Part shown: piece by piece, positions 39,557 through 48,954 of the stretch | How the letters are laid out: each line of letters starts with the position of its first letter | How positions within the stretch are numbered: the stretch's first letter is position 1 | Assembly (NCBI RefSeq): GCF_032484785.1 | Contig: NZ_JAUETR010000001.1 | Span: forward strand, 3,289,501-3,353,500 | Direction of reading: 5' to 3' | Source: Bradyrhizobium sp. SZCCHNS1050 | Lineage (GTDB): Bacteria; Pseudomonadota; Alphaproteobacteria; Rhizobiales; Xanthobacteraceae | Length of the DNA stretch: 64,000 nucleotides | Program-made: the position numbers and the translations under genes | The notes under the pieces: generated by a model | Databases searched by the model: none | Seen by the model: only the letters and a program-made list of their open reading frames with translations | What the model was told of the DNA's origin: nothing

Positions 39557-40942
39557 CTACAGCTTCACCGGCCCCAAATCATCGAAATGCCCACGCCGTT
39601 GCAGCCAAGCGAGCAGCACGAGGCTCGGGATCGCGACGAGCACGCAGATGACGAAGAATGCAGGCCAGCCGGTCGCTTTCGCCACATAGCCCGCGCCCGA
39701 TGACAGATAGGTTCGTCCAACCGCGGCGAGCGCGGTGAGCAGCGCATATTGGGTCGCGGTGTGCAGCGGGTTCTGGCACAGCGCAGAGAGATAGGCGACG
39801 AAGATCACGGTGCCGATCGCGCTGGTGAAGTTCTCCGCAGAAATCGCCAGCGCCAGCGCCCACTGATTGACGCCGACGATGGCGAGCCATGAGAACGACA
39901 GGTTGGCCAGCGCCTGCACGATGCCGCCGATCCACAGGCTGGTGGCGAGCGAGTAGCGCCGCGCGACGAAACCGCCGGCAAAGCCGCCGGCGAGCGTGGC
40001 GGCGAGGCCGACGCCTTTCACGATCGCGGCGTAGTCGACCTTGCTGAAGCCGAGATCGATCACGAACGGCGCGGTCATCGTGCCGGAGAAGGCGTCGGTG
40101 AACTTGAACAGCACGACGAAGGCGAGCGCCGTGAGCGCATCACGTCGGCCGAGGAATTCGACGAAGGCTCCGGCAGCCGCGTGCATCACGCGGGTGAGCG
40201 CGGTGTCCGCACCCATCGCGGCCTCCGCCTGCTGCGACTGGGCCGGCTCGGTCGCCGCGAGGGCCGTGATCGTGCCGATCAGCACCAATCCGGCCATCGC
40301 AACATAGCCCCACATCCAGGACGACGGACGCGTCAGCCCCGAGTTCTCGAATGCACTGACCACCACCAGTGCGCCGGCGGTCGAGACCAGCATGCCGATG
40401 CGGTAGGCGGCGACATACGCCGCCATGCCCGCGGCCTGCTCACTCTCCGGCAGGCTCTCGACGCGGAAGGCATCGACCACGATGTCCTGGGTCGCCGACA
40501 TCGCGGCGACCAGCAGCGCGGCCAGCGCCACCATGAACGGCGCGTGCGCCGGGTCGGTCAACGCCAGCAGCAGGATGGCGGCGATCAGCAGCAGTTGCGC
40601 GAACACCAGCCAGCCGCGCCGCCGCCCGAAGGCGCGCGTCAGCAGCGGCACGTGCAGCGCGTCGACCAGCGGCGCCCAGAGGAATTTCAGCGTGTAGGGC
40701 GTGCCGACGAGCGCGAACAACCCGATGGTCCCGAGGTCGACGCCGAGCTCGCGCATCCAGATCTGCAAGGTCGAGCCGGACAGCGCCAGCGGCAGCCCCG
40801 ACGAAAATCCGAGGAACAGCACCACGAGCACGCGCGGCTGCAGATAGACGGCCATGCTCTCGCGCCAGGTGGGGGCTTTTGGCGCAGCCTCGGGCTTTGC
40901 GCCGGTCGCGGTGATGTCGGAAGAAGCCTCAGGTACGGTCAT
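39557..40942 (-). CDS. AmpG-like MFS permease (muropeptide transporter family)
   Basis: A 461-residue 12-span transporter. The AmpG features are VLFLGFSSGLPLALSGSTLQIWM in the first span, VGTPYTLKFLWAPLVDALHVPLL and the inner loop FGRRRGWLVFAQ. AmpG brings anhydro-muropeptides from the periplasm into the cytoplasm for cell-wall recycling and beta-lactamase signalling. The relation to AmpG is clear, the exact substrate is not. Confidence 0.83.
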   Translation of the reverse strand: MTVPEASSDITATGAKPEAAPKAPTWRESMAVYLQPRVLVVLFLGFSSGLPLALSGSTLQIWMRELGVDLGTIGLFALVGTPYTLKFLWAPLVDALHVPLLTRAFGRRRGWLVFAQLLLIAAILLLALTDPAHAPFMVALAALLVAAMSATQDIVVDAFRVESLPESEQAAGMAAYVAAYRIGMLVSTAGALVVVSAFENSGLTRPSSWMWGYVAMAGLVLIGTITALAATEPAQSQQAEAAMGADTALTRVMHAAAGAFVEFLGRRDALTALAFVVLFKFTDAFSGTMTAPFVIDLGFSKVDYAAIVKGVGLAATLAGGFAGGFVARRYSLATSLWIGGIVQALANLSFSWLAIVGVNQWALALAISAENFTSAIGTVIFVAYLSALCQNPLHTATQYALLTALAAVGRTYLSSGAGYVAKATGWPAFFVICVLVAIPSLVLLAWLQRRGHFDDLGPVKL

Positions 40943-41059
40943 GGATGGGTGGTAGCAGATTTGCGCAAGAAACGCTCCCCATCTCAGCTGTCATCGTCCG
41001 CGAGCCGGGCGATGACAGTCTTGGCAAAATTCAAGCTGCGACAAGGGCGAGCTACCCAA

Positions 41060-42298
41060 TCACTCGCCCGCCTGCACGCGTCCCGCCAGCGGAAACAAAT
41101 CCGGCGCGGTGCTCGTAGCCGGCGCGATGCGTGGCGACTCCACCGGCGTGTCTTGTTTGCTGAAGTCGAGCTCCTCGATCCGCGCGGCGCGCTTCTCGAT
41201 CTTGTCGGCCGAGATGAGGATCTGGCGGATGTCCTCGCCGACATCGCCGAAATGCTTCTGCAGCTTGAGCACGCGCTCGCGCAAGCGGCCGAGATCGTCC
41301 CCGAGATGGATCACCTCGTTGCGGATCTGGTCGGCGGCGTCGCGGATGCGTGCGTCCTTCATGATCTGCTGCATGACCTGGATCGCGAGCATCAGCAGCG
41401 ACGGCGACACCAGCACGACGCGCGCGCGATATGCTTTCTGGATGACGTCGTCGAAGCCATCATGGATCTCGGCATAGACCGATTCCGACGGCACGAACAT
41501 CAGCGCGGTGTCCTGCGTCTCGCCGACCACCAGATATTTCTCCGCGATGTCGTTGACGTGACGCAGCACGTCGGTACGCAGGCGCTGTGCGGCGGTGCGC
41601 TTCTCCTCGTCCGTCTCCGCATCATGCAGCGCGGTCACGGCTTCCAACGGAAACTTGGCGTCGATGCACAGCGGCCGCGCATCGGGCAGGAACACCACGC
41701 AGTCGGGCCGCTTGCCGCTGGCGAGCGTGTGCTGGAACGCGTAGCTGCCCTTCGGCAGTCCGTCCTGCACGATCGCCTCCATCCGTGCCTGGCCGAACGC
41801 GCCGCGCGACTGCTTGTTGGCGAGGACGTCGCGCAGGGTCGTGACCTGGGTCGTCAGCTCGCTGAGATCACGGTGGGCATTGTCGATGATGCCGAGCCGC
41901 TCGTGCAGCACGCGCAGACTATCCATGGTGTGCCGCGTACTCTGCTCCATCGACTGTCCGACGCGATGAGTCACCGCATCGAGCCGTTCGTTGACGCTGC
42001 GGGCAAGATCAACCTGCCGGCCGGCGAGCAGCTGCGCCATCGCGTCGACCCGGCCGGAGGCCTCGCTCTGGACGCGGATCATCTCGCTGAACCGTTGTTC
42101 GATCTCATCGCTGCGCATCGCCTGCTGGGCCGCGAGCTCGGCGCCGCGCCGGCCGGAACGCACCACGGCCGCCACGATCATCACGAGCAGCAGCACCACC
42201 AGCACGCCAAATCCGATCAGCGCATCGCTGGCGCGGACCGGAAGGTCGCCGATCATGATGACGACAGGATTGAGGGACTGGCTGGCGGCGGTCATCAC
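41060..42298 (-). CDS. rmuC: DNA recombination protein RmuC
   Basis: Limits recombination at short inverted repeats in E. coli; the mechanism is uncertain, possibly a nuclease-like fold. An N-terminal membrane span (IGFGVLVVLLLVMIVAAVV, residues about 28-46) anchors it. A coiled-coil (residues about 60-150) precedes the RmuC domain (TLASGKRPDCVVFLPDARPLCIDAKFPLEAV and FVPSESVYAEI). The promoter region carries a LexA-like box 30 bp upstream of its start, which suggests SOS control. It is divergent from def. Confidence 0.92.
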   Translation of the reverse strand: MMTAASQSLNPVVIMIGDLPVRASDALIGFGVLVVLLLVMIVAAVVRSGRRGAELAAQQAMRSDEIEQRFSEMIRVQSEASGRVDAMAQLLAGRQVDLARSVNERLDAVTHRVGQSMEQSTRHTMDSLRVLHERLGIIDNAHRDLSELTTQVTTLRDVLANKQSRGAFGQARMEAIVQDGLPKGSYAFQHTLASGKRPDCVVFLPDARPLCIDAKFPLEAVTALHDAETDEEKRTAAQRLRTDVLRHVNDIAEKYLVVGETQDTALMFVPSESVYAEIHDGFDDVIQKAYRARVVLVSPSLLMLAIQVMQQIMKDARIRDAADQIRNEVIHLGDDLGRLRERVLKLQKHFGDVGEDIRQILISADKIEKRAARIEELDFSKQDTPVESPRIAPATSTAPDLFPLAGRVQAGE

Positions 42299-42327
42299 GC
42301 CCGTCTATCCGATTCGCACAAGCTCGC

Positions 42328-42342
42328 GAACGAAGAGAGAAC
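42328..42342. promoter_or_regulatory. LexA box, GAAC-N7-GAAC, upstream of rmuC
   Basis: GAAC at 42328-42331, seven bases (GAAGAGA), GAAC at 42339-42342. It is 30 bp upstream of the rmuC start, in the rmuC/def intergenic gap. The spacing is exactly that of alphaproteobacterial LexA operators. Confidence 0.65.
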
Positions 42343-42350
42343 ATTTATGG

Positions 42351-42365
42351 TTAAGGCCAGGTTAA
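42351..42365. promoter_or_regulatory. CtrA box, TTAA-N7-TTAA
   Basis: TTAA (42351-42354), seven bases, TTAA (42362-42365). A further ATGGTTAA (42371-42378), the reverse of the TTAACCAT CtrA half-site, lies just downstream. These are in the divergent rmuC/def promoter, next to the LexA box. CtrA is the cell-cycle regulator of alphaproteobacteria. Confidence 0.6.
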
Positions 42366-42464
42366 GAATCATGGTTAACGAGGCGTTGAAATTCATGGTT
42401 AGCGAAGTCTTAACTGCGAGCCATCACATTGACCGCGCCGGTTCCGCGGCTTAAATCGCGCGCC

Positions 42465-42992
42465 ATGTCCCTAAGAGAAATCATCATTCTGCCGGACCGG
42501 CAGTTGCGGCTGGTGTCCAAGCCGGTCGAGAAGGTCACGCCGGAGATCCGGCAGCTGGTCGACGACATGTTTCAGACCATGTACGACGCGCCTGGCATCG
42601 GGCTCGCAGCGATTCAGGTCGCGCAGCCGCTGCGCGTCATCACCATGGATCTGGCCAAGCCCGACGCGAACGGGGAAGGCAAGCGCGAGCCGCGCGTCTT
42701 CATCAATCCGGAGATCGTTGCCAAGTCGGACGAGCTGTCGGTCTACGAGGAAGGCTGCCTGTCGATCCCCGAATATTACGAGGAGGTCGAGCGGCCGGCG
42801 CGGGTGCGCGTGCGCTTCACCGATCTCGACGGGCTGGTTCGCGAGGAGGATGCCGAGGGGCTCTACGCCACCTGCATCCAGCACGAGATCGACCATCTCA
42901 ACGGCGTGCTGTTCATCGACTATCTGTCGAAGCTCAAGCGCGACCGCGTGATGAAGAAGTTCGCCAAGGCCGCCAAGCGCGCCAGCGAGTAA
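42465..42992 (+). CDS. def: Peptide deformylase
   Basis: Removes formyl groups from nascent proteins. All three metal motifs are present: [16 protein letters not shown] (cysteine ligand) and QHEIDH (two histidines and catalytic glutamate). The length of 175 residues is normal. The start is ATG 42465. The upstream gap holds LexA- and CtrA-like boxes. It leads the def-fmt-truA set; the repeat at 43010 separates it from fmt. Confidence 0.96.
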   Translation: MSLREIIILPDRQLRLVSKPVEKVTPEIRQLVDDMFQTMYDAPGIGLAAIQVAQPLRVITMDLAKPDANGEGKREPRVFINPEIVAKSDELSVYEEGCLSIPEYYEEVERPARVRVRFTDLDGLVREEDAEGLYATCIQHEIDHLNGVLFIDYLSKLKRDRVMKKFAKAAKRASE

Positions 42993-43009
42993 CGATCAAC
43001 TCTCTCCTC

Positions 43010-43100
43010 CGTCATGCCCGGGCTTGACCCGGGCATCTACGTCGCGCCGCGCGTTACAGGCAGCTCGACGTGGATGACCGGGACAAGCCCGGCCATGACG
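43010..43100. repeat. GTCATGCCCGG mosaic repeat between def and fmt
   Basis: It begins CGTCATGCCCGGGCTTGACC and ends CCCGGCCATGACG, with complementary GTGGATG segments between. Two near-copies are at 49989 and 52147. Read in the fmt frame it gives MPGLDPGI and MTGTSPAMT peptides, which create false N-terminal extensions. Confidence 0.8.
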
Positions 43101-43133
43101 CGGAGGATTCGGCAATGCAGGATCTTCCACCAG

Positions 43134-44069
43134 ATGCCGCTTCGCCTGATCTTCATGGGCACGCCGGATTTCGCCGTGCCGACCCTGCTCGAACTCGCCG
43201 GCCACGGCCACGAGATCGCGGCGGTCTATACGCGCGCGCCCAAACCCGGCGGCCGCCGCGGCCTGGCGCTGGTGCCGACGCCGATCGAGACCGAGGCGCG
43301 CCGGCTCGGCATTCCCGTGCTCACGCCGAAGACGCTGAAGACCGAGGACGCGCTGGCTGCGTTCCGCGCCCATGAGGCCGATGCCGCCGTTGTCGTCGCC
43401 TATGGCATGATCCTGCCGCAGGCGATTCTCGATGCACCGAAACTCGGCTGCTACAACCTCCACGCCTCGTTGCTGCCACGCTGGCGCGGCGCCGCGCCGA
43501 TCAACCGTGCCATCATGGCAGGGGACGCTGAAAGCGGCGTGATGGTCATGAAGATGGATGTCGGTCTCGACACCGGCGACGTTGCGATGGCCGAGCGTCT
43601 GCCCATCACCGACGCGATGACGGCGTCCGATCTGCACGATCGCCTCTCGCGGATCGGTGCCGACCTGATGGTGCGCGCGATGGCGGCGCTGGAGCGCGGC
43701 GGGCTGACGTTGACGAAGCAGGCCGAGGAGGGCGTCACCTACGCTGCCAAGATCGAGAAGGCGGAGGCGCGGATCGATTGGACGAAGCCGGCGCATACGG
43801 TGCTGCGGCACATCCACGGCCTGTCGCCATTTCCCGGCGCCTGGAGCGAGGTCGTGCTCGACGGCGAGGCGGTACGGCTGAAGATGCTGCGCTGTGAGCA
43901 GGCCGGCGGCGCGGGCGCGCCCGGCACTGTTCTGGATGACCAGCTCACCATCGCCTGCGCCGACGGCGCGATCCGCATCACCGAGCTGCAGCGCGCCGGC
44001 AAGGGCCCGATGAAGGCCGCGGATTTCCTGCGCGGCACCCCATTGAATCGCGGTGCTCGTTTTTCGTAA
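43134..44069 (+). CDS. fmt: Methionyl-tRNA formyltransferase
   Basis: Formylates the initiator Met-tRNA using 10-formyl-tetrahydrofolate. [18 protein letters not shown] is the N-terminal Rossmann start, and the catalytic motif is [16 protein letters not shown] with the His. DVGLDTGDV follows with the catalytic Asp. The C-terminal OB-fold domain spans residues about 205-310. The start is ATG 43134; the repeat-encoded extension to 43014 is not real coding. Def and Fmt act on the same formyl group. Confidence 0.95.
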   Translation: MPLRLIFMGTPDFAVPTLLELAGHGHEIAAVYTRAPKPGGRRGLALVPTPIETEARRLGIPVLTPKTLKTEDALAAFRAHEADAAVVVAYGMILPQAILDAPKLGCYNLHASLLPRWRGAAPINRAIMAGDAESGVMVMKMDVGLDTGDVAMAERLPITDAMTASDLHDRLSRIGADLMVRAMAALERGGLTLTKQAEEGVTYAAKIEKAEARIDWTKPAHTVLRHIHGLSPFPGAWSEVVLDGEAVRLKMLRCEQAGGAGAPGTVLDDQLTIACADGAIRITELQRAGKGPMKAADFLRGTPLNRGARFS

Positions 44070-44073
44070 CGCT

Positions 44074-44173
44074 GTCATACCCCGCGAAAGCGGGGTATCC
44101 AGTACGCTGAGACGTGCATTGTCGCGCCGAGACGTCGGCGAATACTGGATCGCCCGCCTGCGTGGGCGATGAC
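44074..44173. repeat. GTCATACCCCGC...GATGAC repeat element
   Basis: The inner hairpin TACCCCGC-GAAA-GCGGGGTA is at 44078-44097. CCAGTACGC and GCGAATACTGG arms lie further in. It is the same class as 26740-26834. Its right edge lies 16 bp before the truA start. Confidence 0.8.
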
Positions 44174-44189
44174 GGCAGCAATAGACCGA

Positions 44190-44927
44190 ATGCCCCGCTA
44201 CAAGCTCACCATCGAATATGACGGCGCGCCGTTCTGCGGCTGGCAGCTGCAGGAGACCTTGCCGTCGGTGCAGGGCGCGCTCGAAGCGGCGGTGCAGGCG
44301 ACCTGCGGCGTGCCCACGCGTGTGCACGGCTCAGGCCGCACCGACGCCGGCGTCCACGCTACCGGCCAGGTTGCGCATTGCGACATCGCCAAGGAGTTCC
44401 GCCCGGACAAGCTGCGCGACGCGCTCAACGCGCATCTGCGGCCGAACCCGGTCGCGGTGCTCGCCGCCGAGATCATGCCCGACACCTTCGAAGCGCGGTT
44501 CTCCGCGCGCAGGCGGCACTACCGTTACCGGATCGTCAATCGCCGCTCCAACCTCGCGCTGGAGGTCGGCCGCGTCTGGCGGGTGCCGCAGCGGCTCGAT
44601 TCCGATGCAATGCATGCAGCCGCGCAGCGGCTGATCGGCAAGCACGACTTCACGACGTTCCGCGATACCGAATGCCAGGCGAAATCGCCGGAGAAGACGC
44701 TGGATCAGCTCGACGTCGTGAGGGACGGCGATGCGATCACCATCCTCACCTCCGCCCGCTCCTATCTGCATAGCCAGGTCCGCTCGATGGTCGGCTCACT
44801 GGTGTGGGTCGGGCAGGGTCGCTGGACCGCCGATGATCTGGCCGCCGCGCTCGCCGCGCGCAACCGCGCCGCCTGCGGCGTCGTCGCGCCGCCGGAAGGG
44901 CTTTACCTCGTGAAGGTCGACTACTAA
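44190..44927 (+). CDS. truA: tRNA pseudouridine(38-40) synthase TruA
   Basis: Makes pseudouridine at tRNA positions 38-40 in the anticodon arm. The catalytic aspartate is in [34 protein letters not shown] is the N-terminal signature, and [14 protein letters not shown] text ([14 protein letters not shown]) is the C-terminal one. The length of 245 residues is normal. The start is ATG 44190; codons before it are from the repeat. Confidence 0.95.
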   Translation: MPRYKLTIEYDGAPFCGWQLQETLPSVQGALEAAVQATCGVPTRVHGSGRTDAGVHATGQVAHCDIAKEFRPDKLRDALNAHLRPNPVAVLAAEIMPDTFEARFSARRRHYRYRIVNRRSNLALEVGRVWRVPQRLDSDAMHAAAQRLIGKHDFTTFRDTECQAKSPEKTLDQLDVVRDGDAITILTSARSYLHSQVRSMVGSLVWVGQGRWTADDLAAALAARNRAACGVVAPPEGLYLVKVDY

Positions 44928-45005
44928 TTGCGGCCGTTCCGGTCGAGATCGCGGTGGCGCACAATTGAGGCGCCAAGCGATCGAGATCGCTGCCGCGGAG
45001 ACCTC

Positions 45006-45035
45006 CTGGATTCCTTCGCTGCGCTCGCAATGATG
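45006..45035. repeat. Half copy of the 30-bp palindrome arm
   Basis: It matches the arm at 13726-13755 over 30 bases with two substitutions (TTGC to TTCC and TGACG to TGATG). No second arm is present nearby. It lies between truA and the convergent dapE. Confidence 0.75.
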
Positions 45036-45048
45036 CGCAGAGAGGGGG

Positions 45049-46203
45049 TCACGCGAAGTAGCGATCGAGAATGCCGCGATAGATCTTCGTCAGGGTGGCG
45101 ATGTCGGCGACCGAGGCGCGCTCGTCGATCTGGTGCATGGTCTGGCCGACCAGGCCGAACTCGATCACCGGGCAGTAGCTCGAGATGAAGCGCGCGTCGG
45201 AGGTGCCGCCGGTGGTAGAGAGCTCCGGCTTGCGGCCCGTCACGCTCTCGATCGCCGCAACCGCGAGGTCGGTGAACGGTCCGGGCTTGGTCAGGAACAC
45301 GTTGGAGTTCGACGGCAGCCAGTCGATGCGGGCGCGGATGCGATTGCCGCAGGCCTTCGTCAGCCGCTCCTCGACCAGCGCGCGCAGCGTCTCCTGCGTA
45401 TGGCAGTCATTGTAGCGGATGTTGAACTTCGCCCGCGCCAGTCCGGGAATGACGTTGCTGGCGGTGTTGCCGACATCGACGGTGGTGAATTCGAGATTCG
45501 ACGGCTGGAACTGCGCGCTGCCGTTGTCGAGCGGTTCGTCCGACAAGGCCACGATCAGGCGCGAGATGTCCGGCACCGGGTTGGAGGCGCGGTGCGGGTA
45601 GGCGACGTGGCCCTGCTTGCCCTCGACGATCAAGGTGCCGGACTGCGAGCCGCGGCGGCCGATCTTGATGCAGTCGCCCATGACCTCTTGATTGGACGGC
45701 TCGCCGAGCACGCAATGGTCGAACCGCTCGCCGCGCTCGGCCGCCCACTTCAACAGCTTGATGGTGCCGTTGATCGAGACGTCCTCCTCGTCGCCGGTGA
45801 TCAGGAACGAGATCGAGCCCTTCGGCTGTCCGCTGTGATCGCGCAGATAGTCGAGTGCAGCCGCGACGCTGCAGGCGATGCCGCCCTTCATGTCGACGGC
45901 GCCACGGCCATAGATGTAGCCGTCCTTCACCTCGCCCGAGAACGCCGGCAGGCTCCACGCCGCTTCATCGCCGGGCGGCACCACATCGGTGTGGCCGGCG
46001 AACGTGATGTGCGGCCCGTCGGTGCCGATGCGGGCATAGAGGTTGTCGATGTCGGCCGTGCCTGCTTCGGAGAACGTCACGCGATGCGTCGTGAAGCCCG
46101 CGTCTTTCAGCAGGGCCTCGAGCACGCCGAGCGCGCCGGCATCGGCCGGGGTCACGGAGGGGCAGCGGATCAGGTCGCGGGTGATGGCGAGGGCATCGGT
46201 CAT
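45049..46203 (-). CDS. dapE: Succinyl-diaminopimelate desuccinylase
   Basis: A zinc-dependent amidohydrolase of the M20 family in lysine/diaminopimelate synthesis. The metal sites [14 protein letters not shown] and [10 protein letters not shown] are clear, followed by the catalytic/metal glutamates in [12 protein letters not shown] and the bridging glutamate region CVLGEPSN. The length of 384 residues is normal. dapD is close by on the same strand, with DUF805 between them. Confidence 0.95.
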   Translation of the reverse strand: MTDALAITRDLIRCPSVTPADAGALGVLEALLKDAGFTTHRVTFSEAGTADIDNLYARIGTDGPHITFAGHTDVVPPGDEAAWSLPAFSGEVKDGYIYGRGAVDMKGGIACSVAAALDYLRDHSGQPKGSISFLITGDEEDVSINGTIKLLKWAAERGERFDHCVLGEPSNQEVMGDCIKIGRRGSQSGTLIVEGKQGHVAYPHRASNPVPDISRLIVALSDEPLDNGSAQFQPSNLEFTTVDVGNTASNVIPGLARAKFNIRYNDCHTQETLRALVEERLTKACGNRIRARIDWLPSNSNVFLTKPGPFTDLAVAAIESVTGRKPELSTTGGTSDARFISSYCPVIEFGLVGQTMHQIDERASVADIATLTKIYRGILDRYFA

Positions 46204-46220
46204 GCCTTTCGCTTAACATG

Positions 46221-46871
46221 CTATTTTGCCGGCGGGCTAGTGCTGCCGATTGCCGCTTCCCCTCGCGGCGGGCTCGCAACGTGCGGGGTGAACTCCAGCT
46301 CCTTGTGCTGGTTCCAGGCGGGCGCGGGCGGTCTTGGCTGGCCGGAGCGTTCGCTGGATCGGACCTTCGGCAACGGGTTGGGCCCGAAGCGATTGGTCCA
46401 GGGATCGCCGGCAAGGCAGTACAATTCGATGAAGGCCCACAGCGAGAGCAGCGCACCAGCGCCGCCCACGATCGCTGGAATGACCGTCCCGGGAATCCGC
46501 TCCGCGTACTGGTTGACCAGCCCGGGCACGACGAAGAACGGAACCGTCCACCAGCCGCTCCTGTCGCGGTCATGCAGCCGCTTGATGGCGCCTGCGGCAA
46601 ACACCCAGACGAACACGGGGGTGAGGATGACGTGGAAGGTGGCGGGGACGATATCGGCGCGGGTCAAGCCGCGAAAGGTGTCCGGGTCGAGGACCGCGAA
46701 GATGTCGGTCAGATTGAAGCTGAAGGCCGTCGGGCCGCCCAGCAGCCTGCTCGCGCCCGCCACCAGCGCGGCGGCAAAGACCATCCAGCAGAGCACCACC
46801 AGCAACGACAGCCAGAGCTTGGCGCGGTTGATCCGGCCGTGGAAGCGAAACAGAAACCAGGTCCAGTCCAT
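46221..46871 (-). CDS. DUF805 family membrane protein
   Basis: A 216-residue protein with about five hydrophobic spans. WFLFRFHGRINRAKLWLSLLV at the start and RLHDRDRSGWWTVP are the family hallmarks. The C-terminal tail is Pro-rich and soluble. Function is unknown. It lies between dapD and dapE with short gaps and may be co-transcribed with them. Confidence 0.85.
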   Translation of the reverse strand: MDWTWFLFRFHGRINRAKLWLSLLVVLCWMVFAAALVAGASRLLGGPTAFSFNLTDIFAVLDPDTFRGLTRADIVPATFHVILTPVFVWVFAAGAIKRLHDRDRSGWWTVPFFVVPGLVNQYAERIPGTVIPAIVGGAGALLSLWAFIELYCLAGDPWTNRFGPNPLPKVRSSERSGQPRPPAPAWNQHKELEFTPHVASPPRGEAAIGSTSPPAK

Positions 46872-46939
46872 GGACGTCCTCCGGACCGATGGCTTGGCCG
46901 GCCCGGAGATTCGTTGCCGCGGCCGCAGCCGCGGTTCAA

Positions 46940-47785
46940 TCAGTCGCGCAACAGCTCGTTGATCGAGGTCTTGGAGCGGGTGCGCTCGTCGACGCGCTTG
47001 ACGATGACGGCGCAGGCGGTGGAGGGGCCGATCTGGCCGTTCTTCATCGGCTTGCCCGGCAGCGCGCCCGGTACCACGACGGCATATTCCGGCACCTCGC
47101 CGACGAAAACCTCGCCCGTCTCTCGGTCGACGATCTTGGTCGACGCGCCCAGGAAAACGCCCATCGACAGCACCGCCCCCTTGCGGACGACCACGCCCTC
47201 GGCAACCTCCGAGCGCGCGCCGATGAAGCAGTCATCCTCGATGATCACGGGGCCGGCCTGCAGCGGCTCCAGCACGCCGCCGATGCCGACGCCGCCGGAG
47301 ATGTGCACGCGCTTGCCGATCTGGGCGCAGGAGCCGACCGTCGACCAGGTGTCGACCATGGTCGCCTCGTCGACATAGGCGCCGAGATTGACGAAGGACG
47401 GCATCAGCACGACGTTCCTGGCGATGAAGGCCGAGCGGCGCACGATCGCGCCGGGCACGGCGCGGAAGCCGGCGTCGCGAAAGCGGTTCTCGCCCCAGCC
47501 CTCGAACTTCGACGGCACCTTGTCCCACCACGACGCCTGGCCGGGGCCGCCGGGGATCACGCTCATGTCGTTGAGGCGGAACGACAGCAGCACGGCCTTC
47601 TTGAGCCACTGGTTGACGCTCCACTTGCCGTCAGTGCCGCGCTCAGCGACCCGGGCCTCGCCCTTGTCGAGCAGCTCCAGCGCGCTCTCCACGGCGTCGC
47701 GGACCTCGCCCTTGGTCGTGGTCGAGACGCCATCACGGGCATCGAAGGCGCTGTTGATGGTGGATTCCAGGGCGGACAGTGACAT
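46940..47785 (-). CDS. dapD: 2,3,4,5-tetrahydropyridine-2,6-dicarboxylate N-succinyltransferase
   Basis: The succinylating step of lysine/diaminopimelate synthesis, producing the substrate pathway that DapE completes. It is a left-handed beta-helix enzyme with hexapeptide repeats (residues about 100-230, such as [18 protein letters not shown]). The 281-residue length equals the family length when started at ATG 47783-47785; the frame extends to 47935 without similarity. Together with dapE it supplies peptidoglycan and lysine. Confidence 0.95.
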   Translation of the reverse strand: MSLSALESTINSAFDARDGVSTTTKGEVRDAVESALELLDKGEARVAERGTDGKWSVNQWLKKAVLLSFRLNDMSVIPGGPGQASWWDKVPSKFEGWGENRFRDAGFRAVPGAIVRRSAFIARNVVLMPSFVNLGAYVDEATMVDTWSTVGSCAQIGKRVHISGGVGIGGVLEPLQAGPVIIEDDCFIGARSEVAEGVVVRKGAVLSMGVFLGASTKIVDRETGEVFVGEVPEYAVVVPGALPGKPMKNGQIGPSTACAVIVKRVDERTRSKTSINELLRD

Positions 47786-47939
47786 CGGTCGATCCTCGCT
47801 TGGTCCCTGGGCAGAAAGCCGGGGACGGCCGTGTACGAGCATGGTGGGCAGGGCGGCTTTTTCGGGATTTGGACCCGGAGAGTCAAGGACGCATCGGTGG
47901 CGGGGGCCGTCCGCGCGGGAGGTGCGGCTTATCATGCTC

Positions 47940-48023
47940 CGTCATTCCGGGATGGTCCGAAGGACTAGGCCCGGAATCTCGAGATTCCGGGTTCGATGCT
48001 TCGCATCGCCCCCGGAATGACAG
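47940..48023. repeat. GTCATTCCGGG...CCGGAATGACAG palindromic repeat
   Basis: Ends GTCATTCCGGG and CCCGGAATGAC are complementary. Inner CCGGAATCTCGAGATTCCGG (47971-47990) is a perfect 20-bp palindrome, and GCGATGC-type GATGCTTCGCATC forms another hairpin. It lies between dapD and the HAD gene. Confidence 0.8.
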
Positions 48024-48041
48024 CTCAATGCGTGGCGGGTT

Positions 48042-48734
48042 TCACCCCACCAGCCGCTGCAAGAACCCGGTCAGATCGTCCGTGACATGATCGACATGCG
48101 GATCGTCGCGCCCCGCCAGCTCCCAGTCCTCGCGCACCACCTCCTTGGTGCCGTCGGGCACGACCAGCACGGTCGTCATGCCGAGGTCGTGTGGCACCGC
48201 GAGGTTGCGGGAAAGGTCCTCGAACATCGCGGCCCGCGTCGGATCGACGGCATGCAGCTCGAGGAACTTGTCATAGGTCTCGCGCGCCGGCTTCGGCGTC
48301 AACTCGGCGGCGATGATGTCGAATACGCCGTGGAAATGCGCGGCAATGCCGAGCCGCGCCAGCACCGCGTCGACGTGGTCGACCGAGCCGTTGGTCAGGA
48401 TCAGCTTGCGCCCAGGCAGCTTCTCGATCGCCGCGCCCATCGCCGGGTTCGGCTCCAGCGGCGAGTGGTCGATCTTGTGCACGTAGGCAAGGAAGTCGTC
48501 GGCGTGCACGCCGTGCTCGGTCATCATGCCGCGCATCGTGGTGCCGTAGCGGCGGTAGTAGTCTTTCTGGATGCGGCGCGCCTCCTCCGCATCGACCTTG
48601 AGCCAGTTGGAGACGAACTCGCCGATCCTGGCATCGACCTGCTGCCACAGATTGACGTGATGCGGATACAGCGTGTTGTCGAGGTCGAACACCCAGGTGT
48701 CGACGTGATCGAAGGCGCGAGGGGATTTTGTCAT
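48042..48734 (-). CDS. HAD-family pyrimidine 5'-nucleotidase
   Basis: A 230-residue HAD phosphatase of the pyrimidine 5'-nucleotidase (SDT1/PhoE-like) type. Motif I is WVFDLDNTLYP with the nucleophile Asp, motif II is ILTNGSVDH, motif III lysine lies in ELTPKPARETY, and motif IV is AAMFEDLSRNL. It dephosphorylates nucleoside monophosphates or similar. The precise substrate is unknown. Confidence 0.85.
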   Translation of the reverse strand: MTKSPRAFDHVDTWVFDLDNTLYPHHVNLWQQVDARIGEFVSNWLKVDAEEARRIQKDYYRRYGTTMRGMMTEHGVHADDFLAYVHKIDHSPLEPNPAMGAAIEKLPGRKLILTNGSVDHVDAVLARLGIAAHFHGVFDIIAAELTPKPARETYDKFLELHAVDPTRAAMFEDLSRNLAVPHDLGMTTVLVVPDGTKEVVREDWELAGRDDPHVDHVTDDLTGFLQRLVG

Positions 48735-48792
48735 GTGGGCGTCGGTCCATCCTGCCTTCGGTCATCATGCCCGGCTAGGGCGGCATATTCCG

Positions 48793-48913
48793 CTGTCGTC
48801 CCGGCGAACGCCGGGACCGATACCGCGGAAGCTATCTTGCGGCATGATGGCTGATGCCGATGGCCCAAACCTCGGCCGGTGGTTATGGATCCCGGCGTTC
48901 GCCGGGATGACAG
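48793..48913. repeat. CTGTCGTCCCGG...CCGGGATGACAG repeat pair
   Basis: A hairpin GTCCCGGCG-AA-CGCCGGGAC (48798-48817) lies at one end and ATCCCGGCG-TT-CGCCGGGAT (48889-48908) at the other. The two ends are also reverse complements of each other. It lies between the HAD gene and the DUF1036 gene, upstream of the former and downstream of the latter. Confidence 0.75.
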
Positions 48914-48954
48914 CTGTGGGTGTTGTGGCAACGTGGGCAACATCGCTATGCCCA

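Noticed and set aside
40181..42454. Plus-strand ORF of 757 codons
   Set aside because: Antisense to the AmpG-like and rmuC genes.
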